Virus record (IMG/VR): IMGVR_UViG_3300013306_000029
Location: 1-41,690 of that record
DNA from: a virus
DNA: 41,690 nt
Reading direction: 5' to 3' (one strand)
The notes under the pieces were generated by a model. It saw only the letters and a program-made list of their open reading frames with translations. It searched no databases and had not been told where the DNA came from. Positions 30,206 through 38,704 of the stretch are shown here, piece by piece. The translations under genes and the position numbers were made by a program. Each line of letters begins with the position of its first letter. The first letter of the stretch is position 1.

Positions 30206-30951
30206 GTGACGCCATCCAGATCGACGTTGTCGGGATCGTGTGCAACACCGACACCCCTGACGCTGACGGCGTCCTGTGGGAGTGCGCCCCCATCGAGGGG
30301 TGGGCGTCCGCTGAGATCCGCACGGGCAAGCTGACCCCGACTGGCCGGCCGGGCACGTCCTTACTCCAGTCGCTCTACGACGGGCGACCTTTGCGGGCGT
30401 TCGGTGTCGCTCAGGCTCCCGACCAGAGCACGGCTTGGGACGTTTGCGACATGCTCGCGGCGCTCCTGGGCCTCAATGAGTCGGGCGACCTAATCGCTTA
30501 CGAGGGAGTCCCGAAGCGGCTAAGCGTCACGACCGTCGGGCCTCCCAAGATTAGCGACCCAGTCAATGGGCTCGTGCTGTGGGACCTCGACCTAATTGCC
30601 GCCTTCCCCTACAAGACGGCCCTCGCGCCGGTCGTTGCGCCCATCGCCGCCGCCTCTTCGGCCTCGGTCACCAATGGCGGAACAGTCGCGGCCTACCCGG
30701 TCATCACCGTGACCAGCGCCGGCAGCGTTGACCTTGTCATCGGCGGGCGGCACTTCACCACGGACACGCTGCCTGCTGGCGCGGTCATCGACATGTGGGC
30801 GCGCACCATCGTCGACTCATCCGGCGACTCGCTCACGCCATGGCCGAAGCACTCCGAGACGGAGTGGTTGACGCTGCCCCCAGGGACGGCACCTGTCGAC
30901 CAGCTCGGCAGCGCGGCTGTCGACTTCACCATCCACGACACCTACGCCTAG
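30202..30951 (+). CDS. Distal tail/minor tail protein
   Basis: 249 aa, GTG in a GTGA overlap with the tape measure gene. N-terminal half: IDVVGIVCNTDTPD, APIEGWASAEIR, PGTSLLQSLYDGRPL (Dit-like beta barrel), followed by AAYPVITVTSAGSVDLVIGGRHF and a strand-rich end. Position right after the tape measure and length fit a distal tail protein joining the tube to the tip. Confidence 0.78.
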   Translation: MSDAIQIDVVGIVCNTDTPDADGVLWECAPIEGWASAEIRTGKLTPTGRPGTSLLQSLYDGRPLRAFGVAQAPDQSTAWDVCDMLAALLGLNESGDLIAYEGVPKRLSVTTVGPPKISDPVNGLVLWDLDLIAAFPYKTALAPVVAPIAAASSASVTNGGTVAAYPVITVTSAGSVDLVIGGRHFTTDTLPAGAVIDMWARTIVDSSGDSLTPWPKHSETEWLTLPPGTAPVDQLGSAAVDFTIHDTYA

Positions 30952-30960
30952 GAGATCCGC

Positions 30961-31341
30961 GTGTCGAAGTTCCTCACCAACACGACCAAGCACGCGACCA
31001 TCAACGCGCTGCGCGGCGCTTCGTGGAGTGTCGACTCTCTGACCGTCGCCCTCTTCACGGCCGCCCCGACTGTGTCGACATCGGGCACCGAGGTGGCTGG
31101 CGGGTCGTATGCGCGCCAACCGGTGACTCTCGCAACTCCCGGTTCTGGCGCCTCGTCCAACACGGCGAACGTCGCGTTCGTCAATATGCCCGCCTGCACG
31201 GTCGTCGCGTGCGCGATCTGCGACGGCGTCACCGGGGACATCCTCTGGGTCAACGACGGCCTGTCGATGGTGTGTGCGGGTGGGTCCAACAAACTGATCG
31301 CGCCGAACGACCTCGACGTGTCCTTCCCCGCCGCTGCCTGA
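30961..31341 (+). CDS. Tail fiber-like protein
   Basis: 126 aa, GTG start with GGAG upstream. Pattern SVDSLTVALFTAAPTVSTSG, GTEVAGGSYARQPVTL and VAFVNMPACTVVACAICDG is that of a short conserved siphophage tail protein often annotated as tail fiber. Beta-rich, probably trimeric. Precise tip location unknown. Confidence 0.77.
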   Translation: MSKFLTNTTKHATINALRGASWSVDSLTVALFTAAPTVSTSGTEVAGGSYARQPVTLATPGSGASSNTANVAFVNMPACTVVACAICDGVTGDILWVNDGLSMVCAGGSNKLIAPNDLDVSFPAAA

Positions 31342-31369
31342 AACCTACTGAGCCACAAGGAGATTCACC

Positions 31370-31774
31370 ATGCCACTCCGTCTCGCGGACTCCGCACGCA
31401 ACGCCGCTGTCAATGGCGTCGTCGACCTGCTCGACGTCGGCGGCGCGGGCAGCATCAAGATCTATACCGGCAGCCAGCCAGCCACCCCGGCGACTGGCGC
31501 ATCGGGCACCCTCCTGGCGACGGTCACGCTCATCTCGACCGCCTTCGGTGCGTCCTCGTCCGGTTCGGCGGCACTGGCTGACCCTGCCTCGGTCAACGCT
31601 GTGGCGACGAACACGGCTGGCTGGGCGCGGTTCGCTGACGGTGCCGGCGCGGTCGTCTTCGACGGCGACGTGACAGTCACGGGCGGCGGTGGGGTGCTGG
31701 AGCTGTCGTCCCTCTCGCTTGTGAATGGCAACCCTGTCGACATCACGGGCGGCACCTACGCACAGCCCATGTGA
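31370..31774 (+). CDS. Minor tail/structural protein
   Basis: 134 aa, beta-rich, with LADSARNAAVNGVVDLLDVG, IKIYTGSQPATP and TLLATVTLISTAFG. It resembles small phage structural proteins placed next to the tail fiber-like gene. AAGGAG upstream of the ATG. Role in the tail tip is inferred from position. Confidence 0.75.
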   Translation: MPLRLADSARNAAVNGVVDLLDVGGAGSIKIYTGSQPATPATGASGTLLATVTLISTAFGASSSGSAALADPASVNAVATNTAGWARFADGAGAVVFDGDVTVTGGGGVLELSSLSLVNGNPVDITGGTYAQPM

Positions 31775-31829
31775 CGTCACGCGCCCGCTCGAGTCCTTCC
31801 GTGTCCCGTGCCGTCGTGAGGGGTGACCT

Positions 31830-34800
31830 GTGACGCTCTCTGTTGTCGAGTTCTCCGAGGCGTCCACCACGTCATCCACGAGCACGCTGAACGTGGCCAT
31901 TGCGGCAACGCCGATCGCTGGCGACATCATCATCATGATGTCGGGCACCGACCGCACCACCACGACCCGTCTGGTGTCTGGCGTCTCAGGCCTGGGCGCG
32001 ACGTGGAGCGTGCTGCACTCGAACACCCAGAGCAGCAACTACACGCACGACTACTGGATCGGCACCGGGGCCAACGCCTCGGGCAATGTCACGGTCACGA
32101 TGAACTCCTCGCGCGACTTCAACGCCTATGTGTTGGTGATCCGCGGTTTCGGTGGCACCCCAACCTCTGCCGTGGTCGCAGCGTCCGCATCGACTGGCAC
32201 CAGTCAGGCCGGCTCTTCACAGACCGCGACACTGGGTGAGTTCGTGTGCTCGGTCGGGTCGTCCGTTCCGGCGTTGACGTGGCCCTCTGCGCAGAATCCG
32301 GCCGCATCGTGGACGACCAAGACGCCGGTCACTCCGACGGGTGGCGGGTTCGCCTACGCCGCCGGCTACGCCATCCCCGCATCGTCCGGTACCCACAACA
32401 CGTCGCTGACCAGCACGACGAGCGGCAAGATGCGCATCTCGCAGGTCGTGCTGACCGGCCCGCCGTCGACCACAGGCACCGTCCATGCGGTGGCGTCAGC
32501 GCCAACTGTGTCGATCGCTGGCGTTGTGACCATCTCTGGTCAGGTGGCCGCCACCCCGACTCACCCGGTCGCGGCCATCGCTGGCGCGGTCCCCACGATG
32601 GGTGTCGTCACAGCGACCGCGTCAGCTCCATCGGTGACCATCAGTGGCAACGTGGGCGGCATCGTCGCTGGCGTGGTCAGCGCGACCGCATCGGCTCCAG
32701 TCGTTTCCATCGCTGGGACTGTGCCCCCTGTCATCACCGGCACGGTCAATGCCACCCCCACGCACCCAGTCGTCCACATCACCAGCGCCACCGAGGTCGT
32801 CCCGTTTGAGACCGGCGCGGACCTGAGTGTCGCCTTTACCGACGTCGCTTTCGACTCTTTCGCGGTGTCGTTCGCGACCGAGGCGGCGCTGGACGTCGTG
32901 GAACCCCTTGACTACGAGCCTCTGCGCGTCTCGTTCGAGACGGGCGCAGACCTCCGAGTGGCCATCGCCCGACCGAGCACCATCGACCCCGTCACCGGCC
33001 TCCCTCAGTACCGGCTCCTGGCGGTGACCCCTGACGGCACCGTGCTGGGTGAACTGCCCAAGGCTGCGATCGGTGACCACGTGCTCGGGCTCGGGCTGGG
33101 CGACGAGTCACTGTCGTTCTCGCTGCCGAAGTACGACGCAGGCAACCAGCACGTCCTGCCGGCCTACGGCAAGATCATCCCCGAGGTGCAACTCTGGCGC
33201 GGCCCGAACCTTGAGGCATGGGTCCGCATCGATGGAGAGCCGGGCAACAACGACGGCACCCTGACCTACGACTGCTCAGGTCTGGGCGAGCACCTCAAGG
33301 GTCGGCTGGTCGGCAAGACGCCCAAGACAAACTGGCTCATCAACGGCGACTTCTCCAACGGGTTCTACGGGTGGTCCTTCGACTATGACGCTGGTAGCGT
33401 TCCGGCTGTCGCGCCCCTGCACTCGATTGTGGACGTCGACTTCTTCGGCAAGGACGCGAAGGCGTTGCAGCTCGGCGGGGCGACGTCCTACACGAAGTCG
33501 GCTGTCGAGACGGCCACGGTGTTCATCCCCAACACGGCCACCTACATGTCTGGCGGCGAGGCCAAGATAGAGGCTGCCGGCGCGAACATCCCCGACGGTG
33601 CTGACGTGCACGTCATCGGCCACACGGCATACAACTACATCGACGGCGACTACGGCAACGGCCTCGCGCTCTCGCTCGACCGGGCGCAGGCGGCGAAGGC
33701 GACGCTGCACGCGCAGAACTCGACGCTGACGTTCTCGCTGCCGCCGGGCTGGGATGACATTGACCCGTCCAAGCGTGTCGATGACGGCACGGTCGGTGGC
33801 CGCGGCCGTTACGTTCCTGTCGCGTCGAACGACACCTACGCGGGGCAGGCGAAGAACCGCCGCGTCGAGTTGCAGTATGTCGCCACCATCGACGCCAACG
33901 CAGGCCAGTTCGCCCGTGCCGCGCTGACCGTGGGCGAGATCACCATCCCCTACGGTGAGCGCGCCTTGCCGGTCACCTTCAAGGGGTGGGCCGCAGCCTC
34001 GAGCGACATCGTCAAGACCAGCGGCGGGTACGGCGTCCTGATCACGCTGTACGACGTGTCTGGGTCGACGCTGGTCAAGGTGGATGAGGCGTACTCGACG
34101 CTGGATGAGTCGTCCTCACGCACGCTCTGGCAGCCGCACGAGGGTACGGTCACGATCCCCGCGAACAACAAGCCGCACCGTCTCGGCGTCCGGTTCTACG
34201 CGCCCGGCGGGTACGTCCTATGGACGGCCGGCGGAGTGTACCCAGAGGAAGCGCTCTTCTTCAACAAGGTCGACCAGGCGTTCATCGTTCAGGGCTTGGT
34301 CGAGCACGCTCAGGACCCGGCCATGGGCAAGCTCGGTGACGTGCCGATCCTCATTGGCACGCGCACGTTCGAGACTGGTCGGACCCGAACCAAGACGTAC
34401 CCGTACCACGAGCGGCGCCAGATCTTCGACGCCACCGCCGAGTTCGAGGCGCTTCACAACGGCATGGACCTGAGCCTCGAGATCACCCCGACCGACCGGG
34501 TGGTTGCGACCCACTACCCGCGCCGCGGGCAGGAGTCGGGCGTCACGTTCGAGCTTGGCTCCAACATCGTCGCCTTCCAGCCGCCGACCGACGTCACGTC
34601 GAGCGGGACCCGTTGGATCGCGCAGGCTCTCGAGTCCTCTGGCGCGGACCGTGAGGAAGGCATCGTCACTGACCTGACGGGCATGGGCGGGATGCTCATT
34701 GAGCGTCTCGCGTATGCCGAACCGGACACGCCCGTCACTGAGTTGGAGTCTGCGGCGGAGTCGTCGTCGAAGCGGTATGGCCACCCGGTCACGATGCTGA

Positions 34801-34997
34801 CGGTGACGGTCGGCAGGGTCGGCGTATGGGACCCGGCGCTCACCTCGTGGATGCTCGACCATGTCAAGGTGGGCGATCTGGTGGACGTCGTCATCAACGA
34901 CGGTCCCTACCAGATCTACGGGCCGCACCGGGTCACCAAGCGCACCCTGACGCCGGACACCGACACGCTCCGCTACCAACTTGCGCCGGAGGTCTGA
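31830..34997 (+). CDS. Large minor tail protein with beta-repeat region
   Basis: 1055 aa, GTG start. Three parts: residues 1-210, beta-rich domain with the look of phage carbohydrate-facing proteins (SVVEFSEASTTSSTSTLNV); residues 215-321, five repeats of about 21-23 aa ('xGxVxATASAPxVxIxGxV'); residues about 326-381, three smaller 'FxTxAxLxV' units; then a C-terminal part (about 390-1055) with YRLLAVTPDGTVLG, GEHLKGRLVGKTP and late VWDPALTSWMLDHVKVGD, resembling Gp37-like siphovirus tail-tip proteins. Likely a tail-tip spike or baseplate component touching the cell wall. Confidence 0.85.
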   Translation: MTLSVVEFSEASTTSSTSTLNVAIAATPIAGDIIIMMSGTDRTTTTRLVSGVSGLGATWSVLHSNTQSSNYTHDYWIGTGANASGNVTVTMNSSRDFNAYVLVIRGFGGTPTSAVVAASASTGTSQAGSSQTATLGEFVCSVGSSVPALTWPSAQNPAASWTTKTPVTPTGGGFAYAAGYAIPASSGTHNTSLTSTTSGKMRISQVVLTGPPSTTGTVHAVASAPTVSIAGVVTISGQVAATPTHPVAAIAGAVPTMGVVTATASAPSVTISGNVGGIVAGVVSATASAPVVSIAGTVPPVITGTVNATPTHPVVHITSATEVVPFETGADLSVAFTDVAFDSFAVSFATEAALDVVEPLDYEPLRVSFETGADLRVAIARPSTIDPVTGLPQYRLLAVTPDGTVLGELPKAAIGDHVLGLGLGDESLSFSLPKYDAGNQHVLPAYGKIIPEVQLWRGPNLEAWVRIDGEPGNNDGTLTYDCSGLGEHLKGRLVGKTPKTNWLINGDFSNGFYGWSFDYDAGSVPAVAPLHSIVDVDFFGKDAKALQLGGATSYTKSAVETATVFIPNTATYMSGGEAKIEAAGANIPDGADVHVIGHTAYNYIDGDYGNGLALSLDRAQAAKATLHAQNSTLTFSLPPGWDDIDPSKRVDDGTVGGRGRYVPVASNDTYAGQAKNRRVELQYVATIDANAGQFARAALTVGEITIPYGERALPVTFKGWAAASSDIVKTSGGYGVLITLYDVSGSTLVKVDEAYSTLDESSSRTLWQPHEGTVTIPANNKPHRLGVRFYAPGGYVLWTAGGVYPEEALFFNKVDQAFIVQGLVEHAQDPAMGKLGDVPILIGTRTFETGRTRTKTYPYHERRQIFDATAEFEALHNGMDLSLEITPTDRVVATHYPRRGQESGVTFELGSNIVAFQPPTDVTSSGTRWIAQALESSGADREEGIVTDLTGMGGMLIERLAYAEPDTPVTELESAAESSSKRYGHPVTMLTVTVGRVGVWDPALTSWMLDHVKVGDLVDVVINDGPYQIYGPHRVTKRTLTPDTDTLRYQLAPEV
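32472..32792. repeat. Degenerate coding repeats of about 63-69 bp
   Basis: Five units encode the beta-repeats of the large tail protein (residues 215-321). At DNA level they share words such as GCGTCAGC and CCATCGCTGG but have drifted, unlike the nearly exact capsid-region repeat, so the expansion is older. Confidence 0.7.
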
Positions 34998-34998
34998 C

Positions 34999-35607
34999 GT
35001 GCCCAACCCGATCAGTGGCACCCAGCCCGACCCGGGGGCGCGGGAGCGCCTCGGGAAGCTTGAGTATGCGGTCGCCCAACTGCAGCGGGCCATGACGAAG
35101 AAGACGCCTCTGCCTGCGCCGGCCGGCGGCGGCATCGTCGGGCAGGCGGAGTTCTTCGCCAATCCCGGCACGGTCGGGGTCGCGACGGGCGACACCAATG
35201 CTCTGTTCACCGACATAACCTACGGCGCTGTGACCGACCCGACTGGCGGGCCAGCGCCTGACTGGGTGTCGTTTGCGGGCGAGCCGTATCGCATCGTCCT
35301 CGACCCAGGTTGGTACGGCGCGGTCATGACGTTGGGGCTCTACTGGCCGGCCGAAGCTGACGCACCCGAGTCGTTCGGCCCATACATGCAGGGCGGCACC
35401 GACAACCCGCACCAGGGCTACAGCATGTTCGCGCGTGCTCGCCTGTCAGTGGGTGAGTGGGGACTTCTGCAGTCCGTCGACTATGGGTTGGTCAAGGCGT
35501 CGGCTGGCATCGACTTCCACGCTGAGTGCCGGTTCGGTACCCCGCCGGGGGCCGACGCCGACGGGTTGCTCTCGTTCGTCGGCTGGGTCTTCACGAAGTT
35601 CGCCTGA
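34999..35607 (+). CDS. Minor tail protein
   Basis: 202 aa, GTG start at 34999 with GGAGG seven bases upstream, just after the large tail gene. N-terminal helix (RERLGKLEYAVAQLQRAM) looks like an anchoring coiled coil, followed by a beta-rich body (YRIVLDPGWYGAVMTLGLYW, HAECRFGTPPG) ending with LLSFVGWVFTKFA. Short helix plus beta sandwich suggests a trimeric tip or fiber protein. Confidence 0.75.
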   Translation: MPNPISGTQPDPGARERLGKLEYAVAQLQRAMTKKTPLPAPAGGGIVGQAEFFANPGTVGVATGDTNALFTDITYGAVTDPTGGPAPDWVSFAGEPYRIVLDPGWYGAVMTLGLYWPAEADAPESFGPYMQGGTDNPHQGYSMFARARLSVGEWGLLQSVDYGLVKASAGIDFHAECRFGTPPGADADGLLSFVGWVFTKFA

Positions 35608-35702
35608 GCCCCGCCCCACTGCGGCTCGGGTGGCCCAGACCCCCGCAGGAACGCTCACGAGGACGGTTGGACGACCGCAGCAAAACGGGGCGGTCGGTGG
35701 GG

Positions 35703-35867
35703 TCAGCGCACGCGGCAGGCGCGGCGTGCGGTCCGCGAGGCGCGGATCAGACGCTGACGAAGGGACGCGACCGGCAGGACCGCGGTCGTGTCGCACGCGG
35801 CCATCAGGCGGGCGCGGACTGCGGGGTCGCTGGTCTGCTCGGGCTTGCTGTTCGGCTGGACGGTCAT
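35703..35867 (-). CDS. Small basic protein on the opposite strand
   Basis: 54 aa, leftward, inside the 405-bp space between two rightward tail genes. ATG 35867 has AGGGG upstream and a promoter (TTGCGA-17-TATCAC) lies 46-74 bp before it. Sequence: polar N-terminus, then DPAVRARLMAACDTTAV and SLRQRLIRASRTARRACR, an Arg-rich helix. Possibly a DNA- or RNA-binding peptide expressed outside the late programme, for example in the prophage. No family recognised. Confidence 0.58.
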   Translation of the reverse strand: MTVQPNSKPEQTSDPAVRARLMAACDTTAVLPVASLRQRLIRASRTARRACRVR

Positions 35868-35912
35868 CGTTTCCCCTTGATTGGCTGCTTATCAGTGCGT
35901 CGCGTGCGCGGC

Positions 35913-35941
35913 GTGATACGTCCGACGCCAACGTTTCGCAA
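35913..35941 (-). promoter_or_regulatory. Putative leftward promoter
   Basis: On the minus strand TTGCGA (35936-35941) and TATCAC (35913-35918) are 17 bp apart, upstream of the small leftward gene at 35867. The rest of 35868-36012 shows no gene on either strand. Confidence 0.45.
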
Positions 35942-36012
35942 TCGGTTCCAGTCCCAGTAGGCCACAAATCCACCGTCGCACCACACACCGTCGCTGCCAC
36001 TGGGAGGGCTTC

Positions 36013-37617
36013 ATGGCTGTACCCGAGTTCACGATCACGGGCGACCTGCCCGCGTTCACGGGAGTTCAGCTCGCCCACTACGGCAGCGTGATCGTCAGGG
36101 CTGACCCCCCATTCCTGCCGCTCCCGGCCGAGTTGAAGACGCTGGTCGAGCCGCCGCCGATCCCGGTCGGCGAGGACGGCACGTTCACCGTCAACCTGGC
36201 CGCCGTCGAGGGCCTCGTCTACAAGCTCTCACTCAGCCCGCGTCACCTGTTCGACACGCTGATGTTCGCCGCTCAGCCCGAGGGCACGACCAAGGATCTG
36301 TCCGAGCTCCTGCCAGTCCTCGCCCCGTCCGGCATGACTCCCTACGTCAGGGGCGCGTCTGCCTATGAGGTAGCCCTAGCGGACGGCTTCGAGGGCACCG
36401 AGGCTGAGTGGCTGGCATCGCTCGTCGGCTTGCCGGGCGACGACGGGGACCCGGGCCTCTCCGCATACGACGTCGCACTCGCGGCCGGCTTCATTGGCAC
36501 CGTCGGTCAGTGGCTCGCCTCACTCGCTGCGCCGGCTGGCGAGCGCGTCGCCGTCATGGGCGACAGCATCGCGGCAGTCGGCACGTTCGCCCTGCACGGC
36601 ACCACCTGGCCAGCGGCCACGTGCGAAACGTCCGACCAGTGTCTCGAGCTCGTCGGCAGCACGGCCACCGGGGGCGAGACCACCACCCAGATCGCAGCCC
36701 ACATCTACGACACGCTTCTGTTCAGCCCAACCGTCATCCTCTTCACGGGTGGCGCCAACGACCTCGCCGCAGGATCGTCGCTCGCGACCTTCCAGGGAAA
36801 CGTCACCACCATCGCCGACAAGTCGCGCGACGCGGATGCGTTGTTCGTGCCCAGCAACATCACACCCCTCCCGAACTTGGGCGCAGGGGGACAGGCCGAT
36901 CTCCTCGCGTGGAACGCGTGGCTGGCCGAGTTCACCGCCGCCCGAGACCTGCCCCTCCTCGACTTCCACGCGCTGCTCACCGACGGCGGCACCGGCTTCG
37001 CCTCCGGCTACAACTCCGGCGACAACATCCACCCGTCGCAGGCGGCTCACGTGGCCATGGCGAACTTGGCCCGAGCCACCCTCGCGGCGCGCGGCATCGG
37101 CCTTATCGGCCGGCCGGAGCGTCGCGCCCTCGGCCGAGGGAACCTCGTGGTGGACCCGATGCTCGTGAACGGGTCCCCGATCTCGCTGAACTGGTCGTGG
37201 ACGCCGGCAACCGGCCACACCGGCACGAAGGTCGTTGACCCAGACTTCCGCGGCTTCGCCTTCCGGGACGTCGTCAGCGGAGCGGCCGGCGGGCTGGGGC
37301 AGTTCAACACGCAGACGATCACCGTGGTTCCCGGGCAGCGCCTCGTCGTGTCGGCCGAGAACCGTGTCGATGTCAGCACGGCGACCGCGGCGTCGTTCAA
37401 GGGCCTGCGGTTCGAGATCTGGTGGGGCGGCCCGCCGTGGGTCACGCCCCTCGTCCAAGGCTTCATCGCCCCGCGCGACATCGCGCGCTGGGAGTACGAG
37501 GTCGACGTGCCCGCCGGGGTCACGTCGCTGAACGTCGTCATGTTGATCAACGGCGTCACCGGCGCCGAGACCTTCACCTGCCTTCTCGGTGAGTGCTGCG
37601 TCCGCGTCGTCACCTGA
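36013..37617 (+). CDS. Tail protein with SGNH-hydrolase (esterase) domain
   Basis: 534 aa; GGGAGG nine bases upstream. Residues 1-100: beta-rich head that probably attaches to the tail. Residues 115-171: a duplicated motif, AYEVALADGFEGTEAEWLAS and AYDVALAAGFIGTVGQWLAS, known from phage fibers. Residues 178-365: SGNH/GDSL hydrolase with GDS (Ser185), GGAND (Asn249) and D-N-I-H (Asp337, His340), the catalytic set for removing acyl groups from cell-wall glycopolymers. Residues 365-534: C-terminal carbohydrate-binding-like beta domain. Probably the receptor-binding/de-acylating spike. Confidence 0.85.
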   Translation: MAVPEFTITGDLPAFTGVQLAHYGSVIVRADPPFLPLPAELKTLVEPPPIPVGEDGTFTVNLAAVEGLVYKLSLSPRHLFDTLMFAAQPEGTTKDLSELLPVLAPSGMTPYVRGASAYEVALADGFEGTEAEWLASLVGLPGDDGDPGLSAYDVALAAGFIGTVGQWLASLAAPAGERVAVMGDSIAAVGTFALHGTTWPAATCETSDQCLELVGSTATGGETTTQIAAHIYDTLLFSPTVILFTGGANDLAAGSSLATFQGNVTTIADKSRDADALFVPSNITPLPNLGAGGQADLLAWNAWLAEFTAARDLPLLDFHALLTDGGTGFASGYNSGDNIHPSQAAHVAMANLARATLAARGIGLIGRPERRALGRGNLVVDPMLVNGSPISLNWSWTPATGHTGTKVVDPDFRGFAFRDVVSGAAGGLGQFNTQTITVVPGQRLVVSAENRVDVSTATAASFKGLRFEIWWGGPPWVTPLVQGFIAPRDIARWEYEVDVPAGVTSLNVVMLINGVTGAETFTCLLGECCVRVVT

Positions 37618-37634
37618 CCCCGAGAGGAACGCCC

Positions 37635-37775
37635 ATGACCACTCTCCGCTGCACCAGCGAGACGCACGTCGAGATCCCTGAGCTGAAGGTCACCGTCGAG
37701 CCGAACCAGGAGCTCCAGGTCCCGGCCGCGCTCGCACCCATCTTGGTCGCCCGCGGCGGCTTCGAGTTCGTCTAG
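37635..37775 (+). CDS. Small hypothetical protein
   Basis: 46 aa, GAGAGGAA upstream. ELKVTVEPNQELQVPAALAPILV reads as a beta-hairpin with a short helix, a common mini-protein after actinophage tail spikes. Role unknown. Confidence 0.65.
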   Translation: MTTLRCTSETHVEIPELKVTVEPNQELQVPAALAPILVARGGFEFV

Positions 37776-37790
37776 GAAACGGAGCACGTC

Positions 37791-38279
37791 ATGCGCACAC
37801 GGCTCGTCGCAGCACTCGCGTTCGCCCTCGCCCTGCTCGTCGCCGTCCCAGCACCCGCCCAGGCTGAGGACATCGGCGCACGCTGGGCTGGCACCATCCG
37901 CGTCTACGACGCCACGGGAGACGCCCGCTGGGGCGTCGCTCAGGCCGCCCACGAGTGGGCCGCCAGCGGGGTCCCCATCGTCGTCGTCACGACCCCGTGC
38001 GCGCCCGGCTGCATCACCGTCATCGAGGACCCCTACCTCGCCTACGTCGGGCTGTCCTCGTGGTCCGTCAGCGGCACCACGATCACCTCGTGCACTGTGC
38101 GCCTTCTGACGCCGCACGCCGCGATGACGTGGGCCCACCGCATCACCGGCCACGAACTGGGCCACTGTCTCGGACTGGCGCACACGCTGCACAAGGGCTC
38201 GATCATGGTGACCGGCACGCTGACCCCGCTGGCCCCGATCCCGTGGGACCTGAGCCAACTCCGGGGACTGTACCGATGA
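37791..38279 (+). CDS. Secreted metzincin-like zinc protease
   Basis: 162 aa. Residues 1-25 are a signal peptide (basic MRTR, hydrophobic core ALAFALALLVAVP, Ala-x-Ala end near AQA), so the mature protein is exported. HELGHCLGLAH (121-131) is a full HExxHxxGxxH metzincin zinc motif with Glu122 as catalytic base; M139 in GSIMV can be the Met-turn. Mature core is only about 135 aa with four Cys (70, 74, 101, 126) that could form two disulfides. Closest in kind to matrixin/snapalysin-type proteases. Substrate unknown: host surface proteins or a late lysis step are options. Placed between tail and lysis genes; ATGA overlap with the next gene. Confidence 0.82.
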   Translation: MRTRLVAALAFALALLVAVPAPAQAEDIGARWAGTIRVYDATGDARWGVAQAAHEWAASGVPIVVVTTPCAPGCITVIEDPYLAYVGLSSWSVSGTTITSCTVRLLTPHAAMTWAHRITGHELGHCLGLAHTLHKGSIMVTGTLTPLAPIPWDLSQLRGLYR

Positions 38280-38704
38280 GCCCACAGCGCCTAGTGCGCC
38301 GGATACGTCGGGCGGGGTACGCCTGGCCTGATGTGATGGGCCTCGCGTTCTGTCTCGGCGTGATCCTCGTCGGCGTGCTCGGCATCATCAGACCCTCACC
38401 CACGATCGTCGAAGCCATCGGCGCAGTCGTGCTCGCCTACAACGTCGGCATGCTCATCGCCGGCGCCTTCGCTTTTCTCGGCATCGTCCTGAGAGCACGA
38501 CGGCTTGAGATGGTCGGGCTGGTGCTGGTCGCAGTGCTCACCCTCGTGCACGGCTCGCTGATCCTCATCGTCGCCGGCCCGCAAGCCGACCAGACCGCGA
38601 CGCGCATCCTGATCTCGACCTTCTCCTGCCTCTCGTGGGCGGGGTGTCGGTGGCAGCGCGGTTTGTCCATGCGTGACGTGAGCCGGATCGACGAGCTGTC
38701 GTGA
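38276..38704 (+). CDS. Multi-span membrane protein
   Basis: 142 aa with about four transmembrane segments: DVMGLAFCLGVILVGVLGII, VEAIGAVVLAYNVGMLIAGA, LEMVGLVLVAVLTLVHGSLI and a weaker fourth. Basic N-terminus (MSPQRLVRRIRR). The position before the lysis genes fits a holin-accessory or membrane-stress role, not proven. It overlaps the protease gene (ATGA) and the next gene (GTGA). Confidence 0.75.
   Translation: MSPQRLVRRIRRAGYAWPDVMGLAFCLGVILVGVLGIIRPSPTIVEAIGAVVLAYNVGMLIAGAFAFLGIVLRARRLEMVGLVLVAVLTLVHGSLILIVAGPQADQTATRILISTFSCLSWAGCRWQRGLSMRDVSRIDELS

Noticed and set aside
35608-36012. Rightward ORFs through the gap between the tail genes
   Set aside because: They are out-of-frame run-ons of neighbouring genes with Arg/Ser-rich products; only the leftward 54-aa ORF has a ribosome site and promoter.
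36520-38285. Long leftward ORFs (312 and 412 aa) opposite the SGNH tail protein and metzincin
   Set aside because: Both lie fully antisense to genes with clear catalytic motifs; composition is typical of GC-rich shadows.
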